Shown here piece by piece: positions 47,160-59,296 of a stretch of DNA of 64,000 nucleotides. The notes beneath the pieces were generated by a model. It made no database searches and was not told where the DNA came from. It saw only the letters and a program-made list of their open reading frames with translations. This DNA comes from Myxocyprinus asiaticus (Eukaryota > Chordata > Actinopteri > Cypriniformes > Catostomidae): NCBI RefSeq assembly GCF_019703515.2, contig NC_059346.1, positions 11,750,501 to 11,814,500 on the forward strand, read 5' to 3'. How positions within the stretch are numbered: position 1 is the first letter of the stretch; the number at the start of each line of letters is the position of its first letter. The position numbers were made by a program, and so were the translations under genes.

Positions 47160-47216
47160 ATGTCAAAGAATTCAAAATCCTCGGGCTCTGGAGGCATTAA
47201 AAGACACTTACGTGAG
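47160..47216 (+). pseudogene. LINE ORF1 start, cut by SINE
   Basis: A plus-strand ATG opens MSKNSKSSGSGGIKRHLRE, consistent with the basic, Ser-rich start of L1 ORF1 (RNA-binding protein). The frame is interrupted by the SINE at 47217. Confidence 0.5.
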
Positions 47217-47520
47217 GGTTCCTGAGTAGCTCAGCGAGTAAAGACACTGATTACCACACCTGGAGTCGTAAGTTCAAATTCTTGTGCGTGGACGCCGCGG
47301 AGAATAGCTTGCAGCCTCCACACACGCTACATCTCCACAGTAACGTGCTCAACAAGCCATGTGATAAGATGTGCGGATTGATGGTCTCAGACGCGGAGCC
47401 AACTGCGACCCGGACTGAGTCACTACACCACCACGAGGACTTAGAGTTAGAGCTAGGGTTCCTGCTCGGCGATCCGTGGAGGGAGACAGGCCCCGATCAA
47501 TTCTGGCCAAATTTCTGAGA
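47217..47520 (+). mobile_element. tRNA-derived SINE, internally deleted, nested in the LINE
   Basis: The A-box-like CTGAGTAGCTCAGCGAG and the B-box-like AGTTCAAATTC head a body that matches the SINE at 50250 (GGAGAATAG, CCTCCACAC, CATGTGATAAGATG, CACCACGAGGACTTAGAG) but lacks about 130 bases after the B box. No clean target duplication is seen. Confidence 0.75.
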
Positions 47521-48069
47521 TCATCCGATAAAGTTCTTGTGTTACGCGAGGCGAGGAGTAAAGGAAGTCAATGGAGTAAGTCATCTTGTTGTACCGGCTC
47601 ACTGAACATTCGCTTGACTGTTTGAGGAATCTGCACACTTTTTTGTGCTGGTTCCGCCTAGTGGCTGGAGTTTATTTTGTAGAGTAACACACCTTCAGGA
47701 CAGCTTTATAAATGAATCTACACACTCTTACATGCTCTTTGTGTTTATTCTGTCTATTAGCAGGAGTTTGTTTTATAGATTATCTTTTGCTGTGTAATTT
47801 TGTCTCACAAAATTTTTATAGAAACACCAGACTTGAGCAATCCAATGGCAAAGATGTCACGGGGGTTCTCGTAGGCGTGTGTGTACTGTTTGAGTTTGGA
47901 CGGAAGTTGGCGCTGTCGTGCGCGGGGTGAATAATGTGCACGCTATTCTTTTTTCTGTTTTTTTTTTCCTAGGGGATGTTCAAGGTTTTATTGTTGCACT
48001 AATGTTCGAATGTGGTCTTTATAATCATGTTTTTGACACAATCTATTTTTTCTTATATGTTAAAATATC

Positions 48070-49835
48070 AAATGTTAATATGAGTGGATTGTCTCTCTCC
48101 ACGTGGAATGTGAATGGGTTGGGGCACCCCATAAACGAAGGAAGGTTATTTCTCTTCTTAAGCATAAAAGGAAGCTGAAAAAATTGGGAAGATATGGGAG
48201 GGGGGGTCATGTTTTCTATAGTGCTGGCTCGAATAAGAGCAGGGGAGTCATTACACTGATAAGTAAATATCTTTAATCTGTTTGAGACGTTTGAATTGAA
48301 GATAAATTAGGAAGAGTCATTATTGTTTTAGCTGAAATTCAGGGGCAAAGTGTTATTTTGGCTAATATTTATGATCAGGGCATTTTTTTATAGATCTTAA
48401 TGGGATGTTGCAAGCCACTGGCACCCCTCATGGTATAATATTGGGAGGAGACTTTAATCTTTTGATGGACTCAGTCCTTGATCATAGTGAAGCAAAAGTG
48501 TGCAAGCCCCCTAGATCAACATTGATGCTTCACAGGATGTGTAAAAATCTTGGTCTTACAGATATTTGGAGACTTTTGAACCCATCTGGGTGGGACTATA
48601 CATTTTTTTCATCAGTCCATAAGATTTACTCTAGAATAGATTTTTTTGTTTTGTTATCCAAGTCCCTCATTTCATCTGTTGCTGATTGCTCAATTGGAAA
48701 CATTTAGTCTCGGATCATGCCCTGGTGTGTTTTGAGGTGTTGCCATATATGGAGAAAAGGAAATCATATAGTTGGAGCTTTAATGTATCCCTTTTGAAAA
48801 ATCCTGAATTCCAAAAAATGATAAAGGCTGAAATCAGTGTCTATATGGAGACCAACTGGTCCTCAGTATCCTCTGTGGGCGTGGATTGGGAGGCACTTAA
48901 GGCAGTTCTTAGGGGCCGGATCATACAGTATGCCTCATTCACTCCAAAGCACAAGAACTCGTGGAATCGGAAGGGAATATTAAAAGTGCCAAGGCAGATT
49001 TGAAGTGCAGAATGTCGTCTAAAGTCCTCAGGGAATTGACCTGATTGAAATACAGATATAATACTATTTTGTCGCGTGAGGTGGAGTTTTGGTTATTCAG
49101 GGCAAGACAGTCATACTTTGAGTTGGGGGACAAAGCAGGAAAACTTCTGGCTAGATATATAAAACAGAGAGAGTCTTTTTCTACCATTCCCTCAGTGAAA
49201 TCTGCTGGTGGTGAAATATTTACCTCAGCCATTGATATTAATATGCTTTTAAAGAATTGAATTTAGTACTGGAAGATAGAGAATGGGTTAGGAGTTTAAA
49301 AAAGTCTATGTCTTGGGATGCAAGGGTACGCCTCATTCAGTTTAAGATTCTGCATCATTTTTATTGGACTCCCTTTAGATTGTATAGGCTTGGCCTTAAA
49401 GACACACCTACTTGCTGGTGATGCCAGTTGGAGGATGGGGACATAGCCCATGTTTTTTGGTTCTGTACTAAGATTCAAGAGTTTTGGTTGAGGGTTCAGA
49501 ATTTTATCTGTGAGGTCTTGAGCACTCAGATTTAATTTTGCCCCAGACTTTGTATTTTGGGTGATGGGGTGGGAATTAACATAATGAACAAACATATAAA
49601 AAACTGGGTCCTTACCAGCGTGATGATCGGCAGGCAGGTAATTCTTAGGGGATGGAAGTCGGCTGGTGCGCCCTCATTTCATGAGTGGTGCACCGAGTTG
49701 GGCAGAGTGGCGGCTTTTGAAGAGATGCCACAAAGATGGCTGGGCAGTTTGGGTGCTTATGGTAAGAAATGGGGCACTCATTTGGCCTTCCTAGAAGGTT
49801 GCCAGGGAGGAGCAGTAGAGAGGGACAATTTTGAT
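48070..49835 (+). pseudogene. LINE ORF2: endonuclease and C-terminus, RT core lost
   Basis: Apurinic-type endonuclease blocks: STWNVNGLGHPI (about 48098-48135), VIILANIYD region, LGGDFNLLMDSVLDHSE (about 48440-48490), NPSGWDYTFFSSVHKIYSRID (about 48580-48640) and SDHALVCFEV (48712). A linker follows with REVEFWLFRARQSYFELGDK and LLARYIKQRESF (49070-49180). It then jumps to the C-terminal RLIQFKILHHFYWTPFRL and the Cys/His block CWWCQLEDGDIAHVFWFC (49320-49470). The RT domain between is missing. Several stops and frameshifts. The enzyme would nick target DNA and reverse-transcribe the LINE RNA. Confidence 0.82.
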
Positions 49836-50249
49836 TAAATACATGTCAATTAATAAATATGTGGAACCCTTTTTCTTTTTTGTTGGTTAATTTTATATGT
49901 TTTTCTATGTCATCAAGTGGGGGCAAATAACTGATTAAAGTTGATTCTGTATTCTTGTGCTGTGTGTTTAAATCTGACTATGGAATCAATAAAAATTGTT
50001 AATGACAATAATGAAGAGGAAAAAAAAAATTCTGGTTGTCCTTTCAGTATAAAACAACAAGTTACTCAGGTCTCTAGAAATAGATAAATCTGAGTTTCTA
50101 CAAGTTGCAAAAATTTAGCTTTTTGATTGACTGTATAATCCACAATGAGAAAGAAAATGAAGCCTATTTTTATGACCATCAAGATTTATTTCTGCATCAA
50201 GACATTATTTTCATGATAAACAAGACTTAAACTTAAAAACATTGTATTA

Positions 50250-50702
50250 CAGTAGGGGCCTGGGTAGCTCAGCAAGTACCTGAGTAGCTAGTAACTACCA
50301 CCCCTGGAGTCACGAGTTCGAATCCAGGGCATGCTGAGTGACTCCAGCCAGGTCTCCTAAGCAACCAAATTGGCCCAGTTGCTAGGGAGGGTAGAGTCAC
50401 ACAGGGTAACCTCCTCGTGGTCGCTATAATGTGTGGTCCTCACTCTCGGTGGGGCATGTGATGAGTTGTGCATGGATGCCACGGAGAATAGTGTGAAGCC
50501 TCCACACGCACTATGTCTCTGCGGTAACATGCTCAACAAGCCATGTGATAAGATGCATGGATTGACAGTCTCAGTCGCGGAGGCAACTGAGATTCGTCCT
50601 CCACCACCCGGACTGAGGCAAGTCACTACACCACCACGAGGACTTAGAGCGCATTGGGAATTGGGCATTCCAAATTGGGGAGAAAAAACAAAAAACAAAA
50701 CA
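50250..50702 (+). mobile_element. tRNA-derived cyprinid-type SINE with 15-base target duplication
   Basis: AAAAACATTGTATTA stands at 50235-50249 and 50703-50717. The head has an A box (TGGGTAGCTCAGCAAG) and a B box (GAGTTCGAATCC), the RNA polymerase III promoter. A short internal duplication (GTAGCTCAGCAAGTACC / GAGTAGC) lies in the head. The tail is A-rich (GAAAAAACAAAAAACAAAAC). Confidence 0.9.
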
Positions 50703-50717
50703 AAAAACATTGTATTA

Positions 50718-51846
50718 ATAAGTAATTAGTAATGAGAATAATGATAATTACACAAATAAATAAAAATTTTGAAAGTATAACATCTGGATGCATTACGGTA
50801 ATAAGAATGTCCTCAACTGTCATGAAAATAATGTCAGAATTGTATTGATTCTATTAAAAAATAGACTTGATTTTCTTTATGTAAAATGGAATTTCTTATT
50901 TTTTTCAATTTTGGGATGAAGTATGACTTGGATATGTTTTTGAGATATTTAACCTGGTATTCAAATATACTACATCACACAATATTGTATAAAAGAGAAG
51001 AAAAACTTGTGTTTATTATGTTTTGAGTATTTTACAACATGTTTCCATAATAAGAACTATTAACATTACAGTATATTCATATTTCAATTAAGTTAAAATC
51101 AAATATTTTGTACATGCTTAGGGATGAACATTCCCTGGTCTGATTGCATTAGGATGGATAAAGGCACATGAGTTCTTGTGTGAACACATGGTTTTGCTGA
51201 TTATTAGCAATTAAGTCTGTAAATCAAGGAACAATCAAGGAACAAAAATACAGAATGAGCTGGATCTAGCTGTTTCAATTTTAAATCTACACTTTTTTTG
51301 TAGCACTTGGGATATACATTTGAAGTTTTAACATGGATATTAAATTATCCAAAGCAATTCTCAGCCTGAAGAAAAAAGTGTTGATATGGCATTTGATAAG
51401 AAATAAATCTTTGCTCAGAAGACTTTGAAAGTTTAGATTTCTCTCTCTTTGTTTATACACACATCTTTTGAATATTACTGTCTGCGATTCATTAAGAGAG
51501 ATTATCAAAATTCTCCTCACTAACACAAGAAAGCTGTGGTATTCCGGGAGTCTATACAGTGGACTTGCTTAGTACTTTCGGTAAACATTTCAGAGAGCAA
51601 ATATTTCTCCTGTAAAGATGGCCTTCTGTTGTAGCCCCTTGGCTCAGCAGTAAAGCTGTCTAAAGCCAACATTTCACCTCTAGACATCTCTGTTGAAAGT
51701 GTTTTACCCTGAAAGAGGCAACTGGAGCTGTTTACATCCCTAATGTGAGATCTTCGGCTCAGTCTCTTTTCTAAACCCCAGACTCAGGGTTTGTGTCTAT
51801 GGCTGCTCTCCAATGCAGGAAGTTTATTTTTCAGGTCAGATGTTCC
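50718..51846 (-). other. galnt17: 3' flank and presumed 3' UTR of galnt17
   Basis: No other gene seen. On the minus strand AATAAA (TTTATT at 51012-51017) about 830 bases after the stop is a candidate poly-A signal; another at 51823-51828 is only about 20 bases after the stop and is less likely. The true end cannot be fixed from sequence alone. Confidence 0.35.
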
Positions 51847-51993
51847 TCAGTGTTTAGGATGTTTTATCCAGTTCCGAATCATCCATTTCTGTCCTGAGCA
51901 CCGCTGGACGACCAGCCGCAGGCCAAAGTTGGCATCTTTGGACATTTCAACCTCCAAACAGCGCCCTGTGTCTCGACTTATGATGGGGCCATT
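51847..51993 (-). CDS. galnt17: galnt17 last coding exon (lectin gamma repeat)
   Basis: 49 codons including TGA at 51847-51849. The reading is NGPIISRDTGRCLEVEMSKD, then ANFGLRLVVQRCSGQKW, then MIRNWIKHPKH. The CLE and QKW motifs define the third ricin-B repeat. Acceptor AG is at 51994-51995, phase 0. The intron to the next exon is 606 bases. Confidence 0.92.
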   Translation of the reverse strand, partial: NGPIISRDTGRCLEVEMSKDANFGLRLVVQRCSGQKWMIRNWIKHPKH

Positions 51994-52599
51994 CTAGAAA
52001 ACAAATACACAAGATCGTAAATATATTGAGCATTTATGTACAGAATATACAGTGGGGGATTCAAAGATCTGAGACTGCACAAAAGGTTGGATTTCCTTGC
52101 TTTCGTTGAAGCACACAAGTTGCTCTTTGGAAAATTCTCAAATAATGCCTGGATAACATATTTTTTGTTTTGGAACAAACTTATGGAGTCCATGCCAAAT
52201 CAAGCACGTTGTCATTAAGGCATACAAAATACAAAGAAATTCTGCAATTCATGTACTTTTTTTCAGTTCAGCCTTTTGTTTTGTAATGAAAAATCTTGTA
52301 TTAAAAATGTTCACAAGTGGTCTCAGACTTTTAAATGCTACGGTATCTTGAGGGTGCTTTTAAGAAAAAAAAAAAAAGGTAATCGTTTTGAACTAACAAA
52401 AGACAGCATGCTCATTCAAGCCATTTACTTATTTAAATGTTTATTTTAAAAGGAGTGTGTTGCTTTGATATCAGCGATCTCCATTAAGGGAAATCAAATC
52501 AATTGAGTCTCAAATAGAAAATAAAATATTAATCTGAAGCCTTTAGTAAGCTAATAAATAAAGTGCTTTGTGAGTGGTCAGGTGAGTGCACTCTCTTAC

Positions 52600-52767
52600 C
52601 TGAGTAAAATCCCAAAGTCTCTGTGAGGACCTGGAAACAGTGTTACACTTTTTTAAACTTGGTGTTCTTCCCTTCCCATCATCCATCAGGCATTTTGTGT
52701 CAGGTAGAAATGTGGTCGACCCCAGGGGTCCTAACTGGAGTAAGCCTTCGGTAGTGTACCTAGCCAG
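52600..52767 (-). CDS. galnt17: galnt17 exon (lectin beta repeat)
   Basis: 56 codons, phase 0 at both ends. The reading is LARYTTEGLLQLGPLGSTTF, then LPDTKCLMDDGKGRTPSLKK, then CNTVSRSSQRLWDFTQ. The CLMDD and QRLW motifs fit the second ricin-B repeat. Donor GT is at 52598-52599 and acceptor AG at 52768-52769. The upstream intron (6.4 kb) contains a dead Tc1 element and a fold-back MITE. Confidence 0.92.
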
Positions 52768-52862
52768 CTGAAAAGAAACATTGAGGAATGTGTAAAAAAT
52801 ATAAAATCGGCAGATGTGAAGTATATGTACAAAATCATCTCATTTATTGTATACCACACTTA

Positions 52863-54047
52863 CACTGGTGGCCAAAATTTGGAATAATGTACAGATTTTG
52901 CTGTTTTGGAAGGAAATTGGTACTTTAATTCACCAAAGTGTCATTCAACTGATCACAAAGTATAGTCAGCACATTACTGATGTAAAAACAGCACCATCAC
53001 TATTTGAAAAAAGTCATTTTTGATCAAATCTAGACAGGCCCCATTTCCAGCAGCCATCACTCCAACACCTTATCCTTGAGTAATCATGCTAAATTGCTAA
53101 TTTGTTACTAGAAAATCACTTGCCTTTATATCAAACACAGTTGAAAGATATTTGGTTCGTTAAATGAAGCTTACCATTGTCTTTGTGTTTTGCCACAGTA
53201 CCCAATAGACTGGCATGTCTTAAGGTCAATATTGGGTCAAAAATGGCAAAAAATAAAATAAAAAAATAAACAGCTTTCAGTCAATCATTGTTTTGAGGAA
53301 TGAAGGCAATACAATGCTTGAAATTGCCAAAAAAACTGAAGATTTCACACAAAGGTGCACACTACAGTCTTCAAAGACAATGGACAACTGGCTCTAACAA
53401 GGACAGAATGAGATGTGGAAGACCAGATGTACAACTAAACAAGAGGATATGTACATCAGAGTCTCTAGTTTGACAGCTTCAGTCTTAGCTGACAGCTTCA
53501 TTGAATTCATGTTCAACAGTAAAGAGAAGACTCAGGGGTGAAGGCCTTATGGGAAGAATTGCAAAGAAAAAGCCACTTTTTAAACAGAAAAATAAAAAGA
53601 AAAGGTTAGAGTGGGCAAAGAAACACAGACATTGGACAACAAATAATTGGAAAAGAGTGTTATAGATCTTAACCCCATTGAGCATTTGTAGGATCAGCTA
53701 GACTGTAAGGTGTGTGAGAAGTGCCCGACAAGACAACCACATCAATGGCAAGTGCTACAGGAAGCGTGGGGTGAAATGTCACCTGAATATCTGGACAAAC
53801 TGACAGCTAGAATGCCAAGGATCTGCAAAGCTGTCATTGCTGCACGTGGAGGATTTTTTGAGAGAAGTCTTTTAAGTAGTTTAAGGTTATTTTTTTTTTT
53901 TTACAAATTGTAATAGTAAATTTTCACATTATTAATGTCCTTACTATACATTGTGATCAGTTAAATGCCACTTTGGTGAATAAAAGTACCAATTTCTTTC
54001 CATAAGAGCAAAATCTGTACATTATTCCAAACTTTTGGCCACCAGTG
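52863..54047 (+). mobile_element. Tc1-like transposon, defective, in galnt17 intron
   Basis: TA dinucleotides flank inverted ends CACTGGTGGCCAAAATTTGG and its complement CCAAACTTTTGGCCACCAGTG (about 40 bases of matching ends). This is the structure of Tc1/mariner elements inserted at TA. The element is opposite in coding sense to galnt17 and lies wholly within its 6.4-kb intron. Confidence 0.9.
53300..53880 (+). pseudogene. Tc1 transposase remnant, catalytic core deleted
   Basis: Plus-strand pieces: the HTH region (LEIAKK, SLQRQWTTGSNKDRMRCGR), then LFKQKNKKKRLEWAKKH and RHWTTNNWKRVL (53575-53665). This is followed at once by a LNPIEHL-like block (53670-53690) and the C-terminal WQVLQEAWGEMSPEYLDKL and RMPRICKAVIAARGG (53745-53850). 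The first and second aspartates of the DDE triad lie in the missing part. Several stops. Confidence 0.82.
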
Positions 54048-57000
54048 TATAACTGCAACTTAAAGGGCAATGAACCATCACCAATGCTAAAATATCAGTT
54101 GTAAAACTTGATTTAGTTTACCTGAAGGAAATAGCAGTGCTTGCATGGAAGCTTGAAGGAAGCATAGGTTTTACTTTGATTAGACTTTGATTTTGACAGC
54201 CGCTTTGAAATTTGCCATTGTAATGACACTCAGCATGTGTCTTTGTAAGTATCATCAACACAGTCTTACCAGACTAAAACTGAGATGGTTCAATAGATGC
54301 AAGAAAGGAAAGACTACAATTTGTAATGCAAATGTATGTACGAAAAAACATCAATTAATTATTCAGAAATTCAGTATGCAAATATTATGATGAAGTTGTC
54401 ACTGATGGTTGCACTTTGAACATTCTATCAAACTTTTTTTTTTTTTTTTCAAACTTTGATATTAGATTTCTTATAAAGTTTAAATAATAATAATAAATAA
54501 AAAAATTAAAAAAAACGAAAGCTAAAATTATCTACAAAACAACGTTAGACTGGTATGTTAAGCCCTTTGATACTAAGGGTTAGGTGTTTAGAATTATTAT
54601 TATTATTAATATTATTTTTTTTTTTTGTGATAAATATTAATACAGTGCTGCCTTATAAGCATTGTAAAACCTACTTCTCTATAGTGCTTCCACTGTTAAT
54701 AATCTCTTTAAATCTGTTTGAAACTATAGTTCTACAGAAACATAACCATTAGGAGAAAATTGTGTCCCTTGTGCAGTCATTGTTAAAAGAAAGGGCTTTA
54801 CAAAAAGCCCATCAGATATGGGACAGGCAGTTTACAATTATCACTACCATCACACTGTACAGGTTATATTTTAATTCTAATTCCATAATACTTACTACTC
54901 TGGCATCTAGAGAGATGGAAGTGGAGATAGCAGCTATCTATTACAGTAAGTACACAGCAATGAATAACACAGGTCAATAATTCAGCTGAAAGCCAATCTC
55001 TCAGATATCAGATCCCAAGGTCAACACATCTTAATGAAGTACAAGCTGACATTGAATGGAAATCAAGCTTGCTCTATTGTGTAAAGTTAATCTATAGCAC
55101 AGAGGGTAATTGTGTGGTGACCAAGGTGAAAACAGCACTTTGACAATAGAGCGAGCTCATCTTCATGCGGTATGTAACCTGATTCCAACCCTTATAGTAG
55201 AGATGCATTCACTTAGATGATATACCACACAGAGGTTTTCACAAAGGACATAGTTGGAAAAATTTTTCATTTAAATGATGACAAATAGGAGATACTGCGC
55301 TTTTTTAAAAAGGCTTGATAATCAATGAACGAGAAAAGGTGTTTTACTTTATAAATTATTTTTAGAGATTGAACAGTACACTTAAATGCTCTATATGTTT
55401 TAGGTTTTCTAAAGAATATGTTTAGAGGATTTTTGCGATAACTCCTCCCATGATAATCTTTGGAGGCAACTACCTTATGACAGGGGCAGGGCCAGAAGGG
55501 TGGCATGAGGTGGCCATCCTAAAAATGAGCTTTGCCACCATACTTGCCACCCCAACCTGGACCCCGCTAGTGTCCTGGAGATGCGCAACAGCTTAACCCG
55601 TCCGTGGTCCATAACAACGTTCTGCCCATGTCTGGCAGGACACAGTGTTCCGCCTCAATAGACAACATATTTCCATAAATTAACCAAGATTAATAAAAGC
55701 TGGTAAAATATTGTTCAGTTTTTAGTTCATGATACCTAATGCATTTGCAAATGTTAATAAATAGAACATTATAGACCTTTTTCACAGACTGTGATGATGC
55801 TTTTCCGCTTTATTTAGCAGCGTAAATCTAGCAAATGTTTTTATATTATTTTTTTTTTAAAATATTGAGTGTAAGTTTATAACATTGTTCTTTGTGTTAT
55901 ATTACCCTGGAATTAGTTTTAAAAATTGAATTACCACAGTTGTGAGGGGGTTTCGATTACAGCTGCTGAGAGAGTGAAAGTAAATTTGGCATCTTCTCCC
56001 ATCGGACTTGCTTAATCCACCGCTCTCTATTTTTTTTCTTCTTCTGGACAGTCATTCAAATGTAATAGTGGAATTTTTCTTCTGCACTTGGAGCAAATGG
56101 GTAAGTAAAAATAATATTTGCTGTGGTCTCCCATTCACTGCTGTCAAAGTTTACCCTGTAATCATTTACTTCCACATTCCAAAACCTGGTATGTGAAAAG
56201 GGTCTATTGTACAGTGTTACCATTTTTTTAAATCATATTTTCAATTGACTTACACAATACATAAAATCACAAAGTAAATTCTTCTCTGACACATGTTTCA
56301 TTTAATTCCCTTTGATGGTGCAATTAACAAAACTTTTCATTTGCGTCTGTTTTTATTCATTTTAATAAATTTTAAAAGGACATACAGTATAACTGAACTT
56401 TATGGTTATTCGACAAACCATTTGCTACAACTATAGATTTTAAACTGGTTTCATTATTATGTGTGTTTGTAAAGTATCAACATCCTTTTAATTACATGTT
56501 TGGAACAGTAAAAACAAACAAGATGAATTGCCAATTTATCTAACAGGATACCCATAGTTGTTTACCATATACAGTACAAAATGTATGCGTGAACATTTGC
56601 GATTACACAATTAAAAACTTTAATAGAAAGCATGATCATGTAAGCTTGTAATATTTAATAAAACATAGCTATGAGCTCCATAGTGCAAGGCAATATAGCA
56701 CAATTAAGACACTTCAGATTTCTTGATTAAATGATAGAAAAGCAAGGCAACAACCAATATTTGAGACCAGTGTTAAAAGTCATATGCATTTAAATAAATC
56801 AATGACTGATTTATGTAGAAAAAAAATATGTGGTTTATTACTATAACTATTAATGGGCTTTAATGGCACAGATGCCATGAATTGTTCCCGTTTTTAAATT
56901 GTCTTTGGACAGGGAGATGAAAAACATGGACAAAATGAAGCTTAACTGTATCATGTAAAACCAGCCATTATTGTAATTTGATTATACAATGGGAATACAC

Positions 57001-57615
57001 TTCTATTGCTTTATTTCCCTTAGGCCTGGATTATAGACTATGACTGTCATTCCCTTACAAGATTTAGGAGGGAGGACAGAGGGGGAGCGAGATAGACTGA
57101 GAGAGACTGTATTTCAAATTGTTCAATGGATTATGTCTCTATTGTGCATGGATAACAATGAAAAAATCATGGTGCACTATCAAAGGTCGTAGCCTGGTAG
57201 GAGAGCTGTTTGATTATTCTATGTCTATTTAATCCAAATTAATAATAAAAACTTTAAATGTCAAAGTCACATGTAAATTGAAGACTTGAAACCACTATTT
57301 AGCAAGGGAGCGGACAGGACACAGAACTTAAGATACAATCGACAGGTAATTTATAACTAAGCTGCTATCTATCTCCAGGCAATGGTGCAATGCACCACCA
57401 ACTGTGAATAATCTGTACCTATGTTAAAAGAACACTATTTCATTACAAATCTTATCTAATTCTTGCAATTCATATCAAGGCATTGGCATTGGTGAAAAAG
57501 CACAGATTTTCCTTCTAGAATACTGTTGCATGTGCCAAAGTTGAAATAGTAGTTTAGCATTGCAAGCGTCGTATATTCTTGGCTGTCTGCCATCATTATG
57601 TTGTCTGCTGAGAAC
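54048..57615. other. galnt17 intron, no further gene seen
   Basis: AT-rich intronic sequence with T and A runs (54428-54450, 54606-54627). No exon-like open stretch with splice sites was recognised. Confidence 0.5.
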
Positions 57616-58237
57616 TTAAAGGGACAGTTCACCAAAAAATGTAAATTCTCTCGTCAATTACTCACTTTTATGCCATCCCAGTTGTGAATGAATTTCTTTG
57701 TTCTGCTAAACACAAACAAAGATTTTTAGAACAATATCTCAGGTCTGTAGTTACATACAATTTAAGTGAATGGTGGCCAGACCTTTGAAGATCCAAAAAA
57801 CCCATAAAGGCAATATAAAAGTAATCCAGATGACTCCAGAGGTTTAATATACAGTATGTCTTCTGAAGCGAAGCAATCACTTTGGGTGAGAAACAGATCA
57901 ATAGTAAAGTCCTTTTTTTAACTATAAATCTCAACTTTCACTTTCTGAATGTGAAAGTGATGTAGAGATTTATAGTAAAAAAGGACTTAAATATTGATTT
58001 CCCATCCACACATTTTATATAACTTCTGAAGACAGATTTAACCACTGGAGTCATATGGATTAATTTGATGCTGCTTTAATGTGATTTTTGGAGCTTGAAA
58101 GGTCTGGTCATCATTCACTTGCATTGTATGTACCTACAGAGCTGAAATATTCTTCTAAAAATCTTACACATCTGGGATGGCATGAGGGTGAGTAAATGAT
58201 GAGAGTATTTTCATTTTTGGGTGAACTATCCCTTTAA
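57616..58237. mobile_element. long fold-back MITE, TTAAAGGGAT family, copy 3
   Basis: Starts TTAAAGGGACAGTTCACC and ends GGGTGAACTATCCCTTTAA. The internal arms pair around 57930-57960 (ATAAATCTCAACTTTCACTT with GTGAAAGTGATGTAGAGATT). It lies in the 6.4-kb galnt17 intron. Confidence 0.87.
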
Positions 58238-59200
58238 ATTTAATATAAATGTGATGATGTAACCACATTTCCAGGGGAACCAAAAGTAATATTTTAAGAA
58301 CTGACCATTGAAAAACCCATATTTTCCTGACTACTAATCTGAGTACCAAATAAATCCAATATCAATCCATCTGACACATTGATGTGTCTTTAGACAAGCC
58401 CTTATAATAAATCTTGGACTGATTGACAAATTCAATTGCAAAATGGATTACTGTGAATTTTAGGTCAATGATAGGCTTATGTTTAATAATATGGAAATAA
58501 ACAATATATTGCATTCTAAAGCCACTTTTTGTATTGTCTTTTTTAATGCTTTACTCGTGTGCCCCAATAATGTAATGCATTTTAATTATCTTATTTATAA
58601 ATATATTTTATTTTTAATTATTTAAATATACTGTAACTATTTCTAATTATTTAATCATTATATATTGAATTATTGTTATTCAAGGGGCTTTCTCAGCAAA
58701 TATTTATATATACAATTAATTGTGATTAATTTGATTAATGAATCAGCATACCATGTAATTAATTTGATTACAAATTTTAATCGATTGACAGCCCAAATTT
58801 ATTTATTTTAATTGAAAAAAAAAAAAAAATTAAACATAGGCTCAATTGATTTGTCTACTAAGTACAAGCCTTTAGATGGTTTTTTAAATTTATAATAAAT
58901 CGTTCATAAATAAATTCAGTCAAGTGTATCCAAACTTTGACTTATAGTGTACTAAACCAAGCTTACAGTAGCTAAGACTCTTTTGTAAACAGACCAATAA
59001 CTCTTAATATTAGGTTCTAAACATATGTAAACTTTCTGGTTGCATAACTGCTTAGTTGCATAAGATGGCTGCCATAAATGCCATAATTGGGTGGATTTGG
59101 GTGCTGTTCTGAATAACAGGATAAGACAGGACATTGTCAAGTTTTACACAGATTACAGTATAATAGCTTAAACCAAACCCAAAGGTAAAAGCACACTGAC
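58238..59200. other. galnt17 intron, no further feature
   Basis: AT-rich. 58680-58800 carries TTAATTGTGATTAATTTGATTAAT motifs (in pieces) resembling the hAT-like element at 5931-6694. Confidence 0.4.
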
Positions 59201-59296
59201 CTGTGATGACATGCCATGGCATGGATAGAGTATTGCCCTGTCATCTTCCTCTGACCCCTGGTCAAGACAGTACCCACTGGCTTTACTGCTTCGCAC
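59201..59296 (-). CDS. galnt17: galnt17 exon (lectin alpha repeat)
   Basis: 32 codons, phase 0: VRSSKASGYCLDQGSEEDDR, then AILYPCHGMSSQ. The CLD motif opens the first ricin-B repeat. This stretch is close to what I recall of vertebrate GALNT17 and unlike GALNT9 or GALNT18. Donor at 59199-59200, acceptor at 59297-59298. The upstream intron is 1,707 bases. Confidence 0.93.

Larger units (their letters stand above)
47036..50027 (+). mobile_element. L1-type LINE with 16-base target duplication
   Basis: AATTCTGGTTGTCCTT occurs at 47020-47035 and again at 50028-50043, directly after an A-run: the hallmark of target-primed reverse transcription. Between them lie the start of ORF1 (ATG at 47160, MSKNSKSSGSGGIKRHLRE), a nested SINE, an ORF2 endonuclease, a linker, and the end of ORF2. 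The RT core is deleted. The 3' end has AATCAATAAAAATTG before the A-run. Confidence 0.88.

Noticed and set aside
50250..50330. tRNA-like sequence with A and B boxes
   Set aside because: It is the head of a SINE with target duplication and A-rich tail, and does not fold as a complete tRNA.
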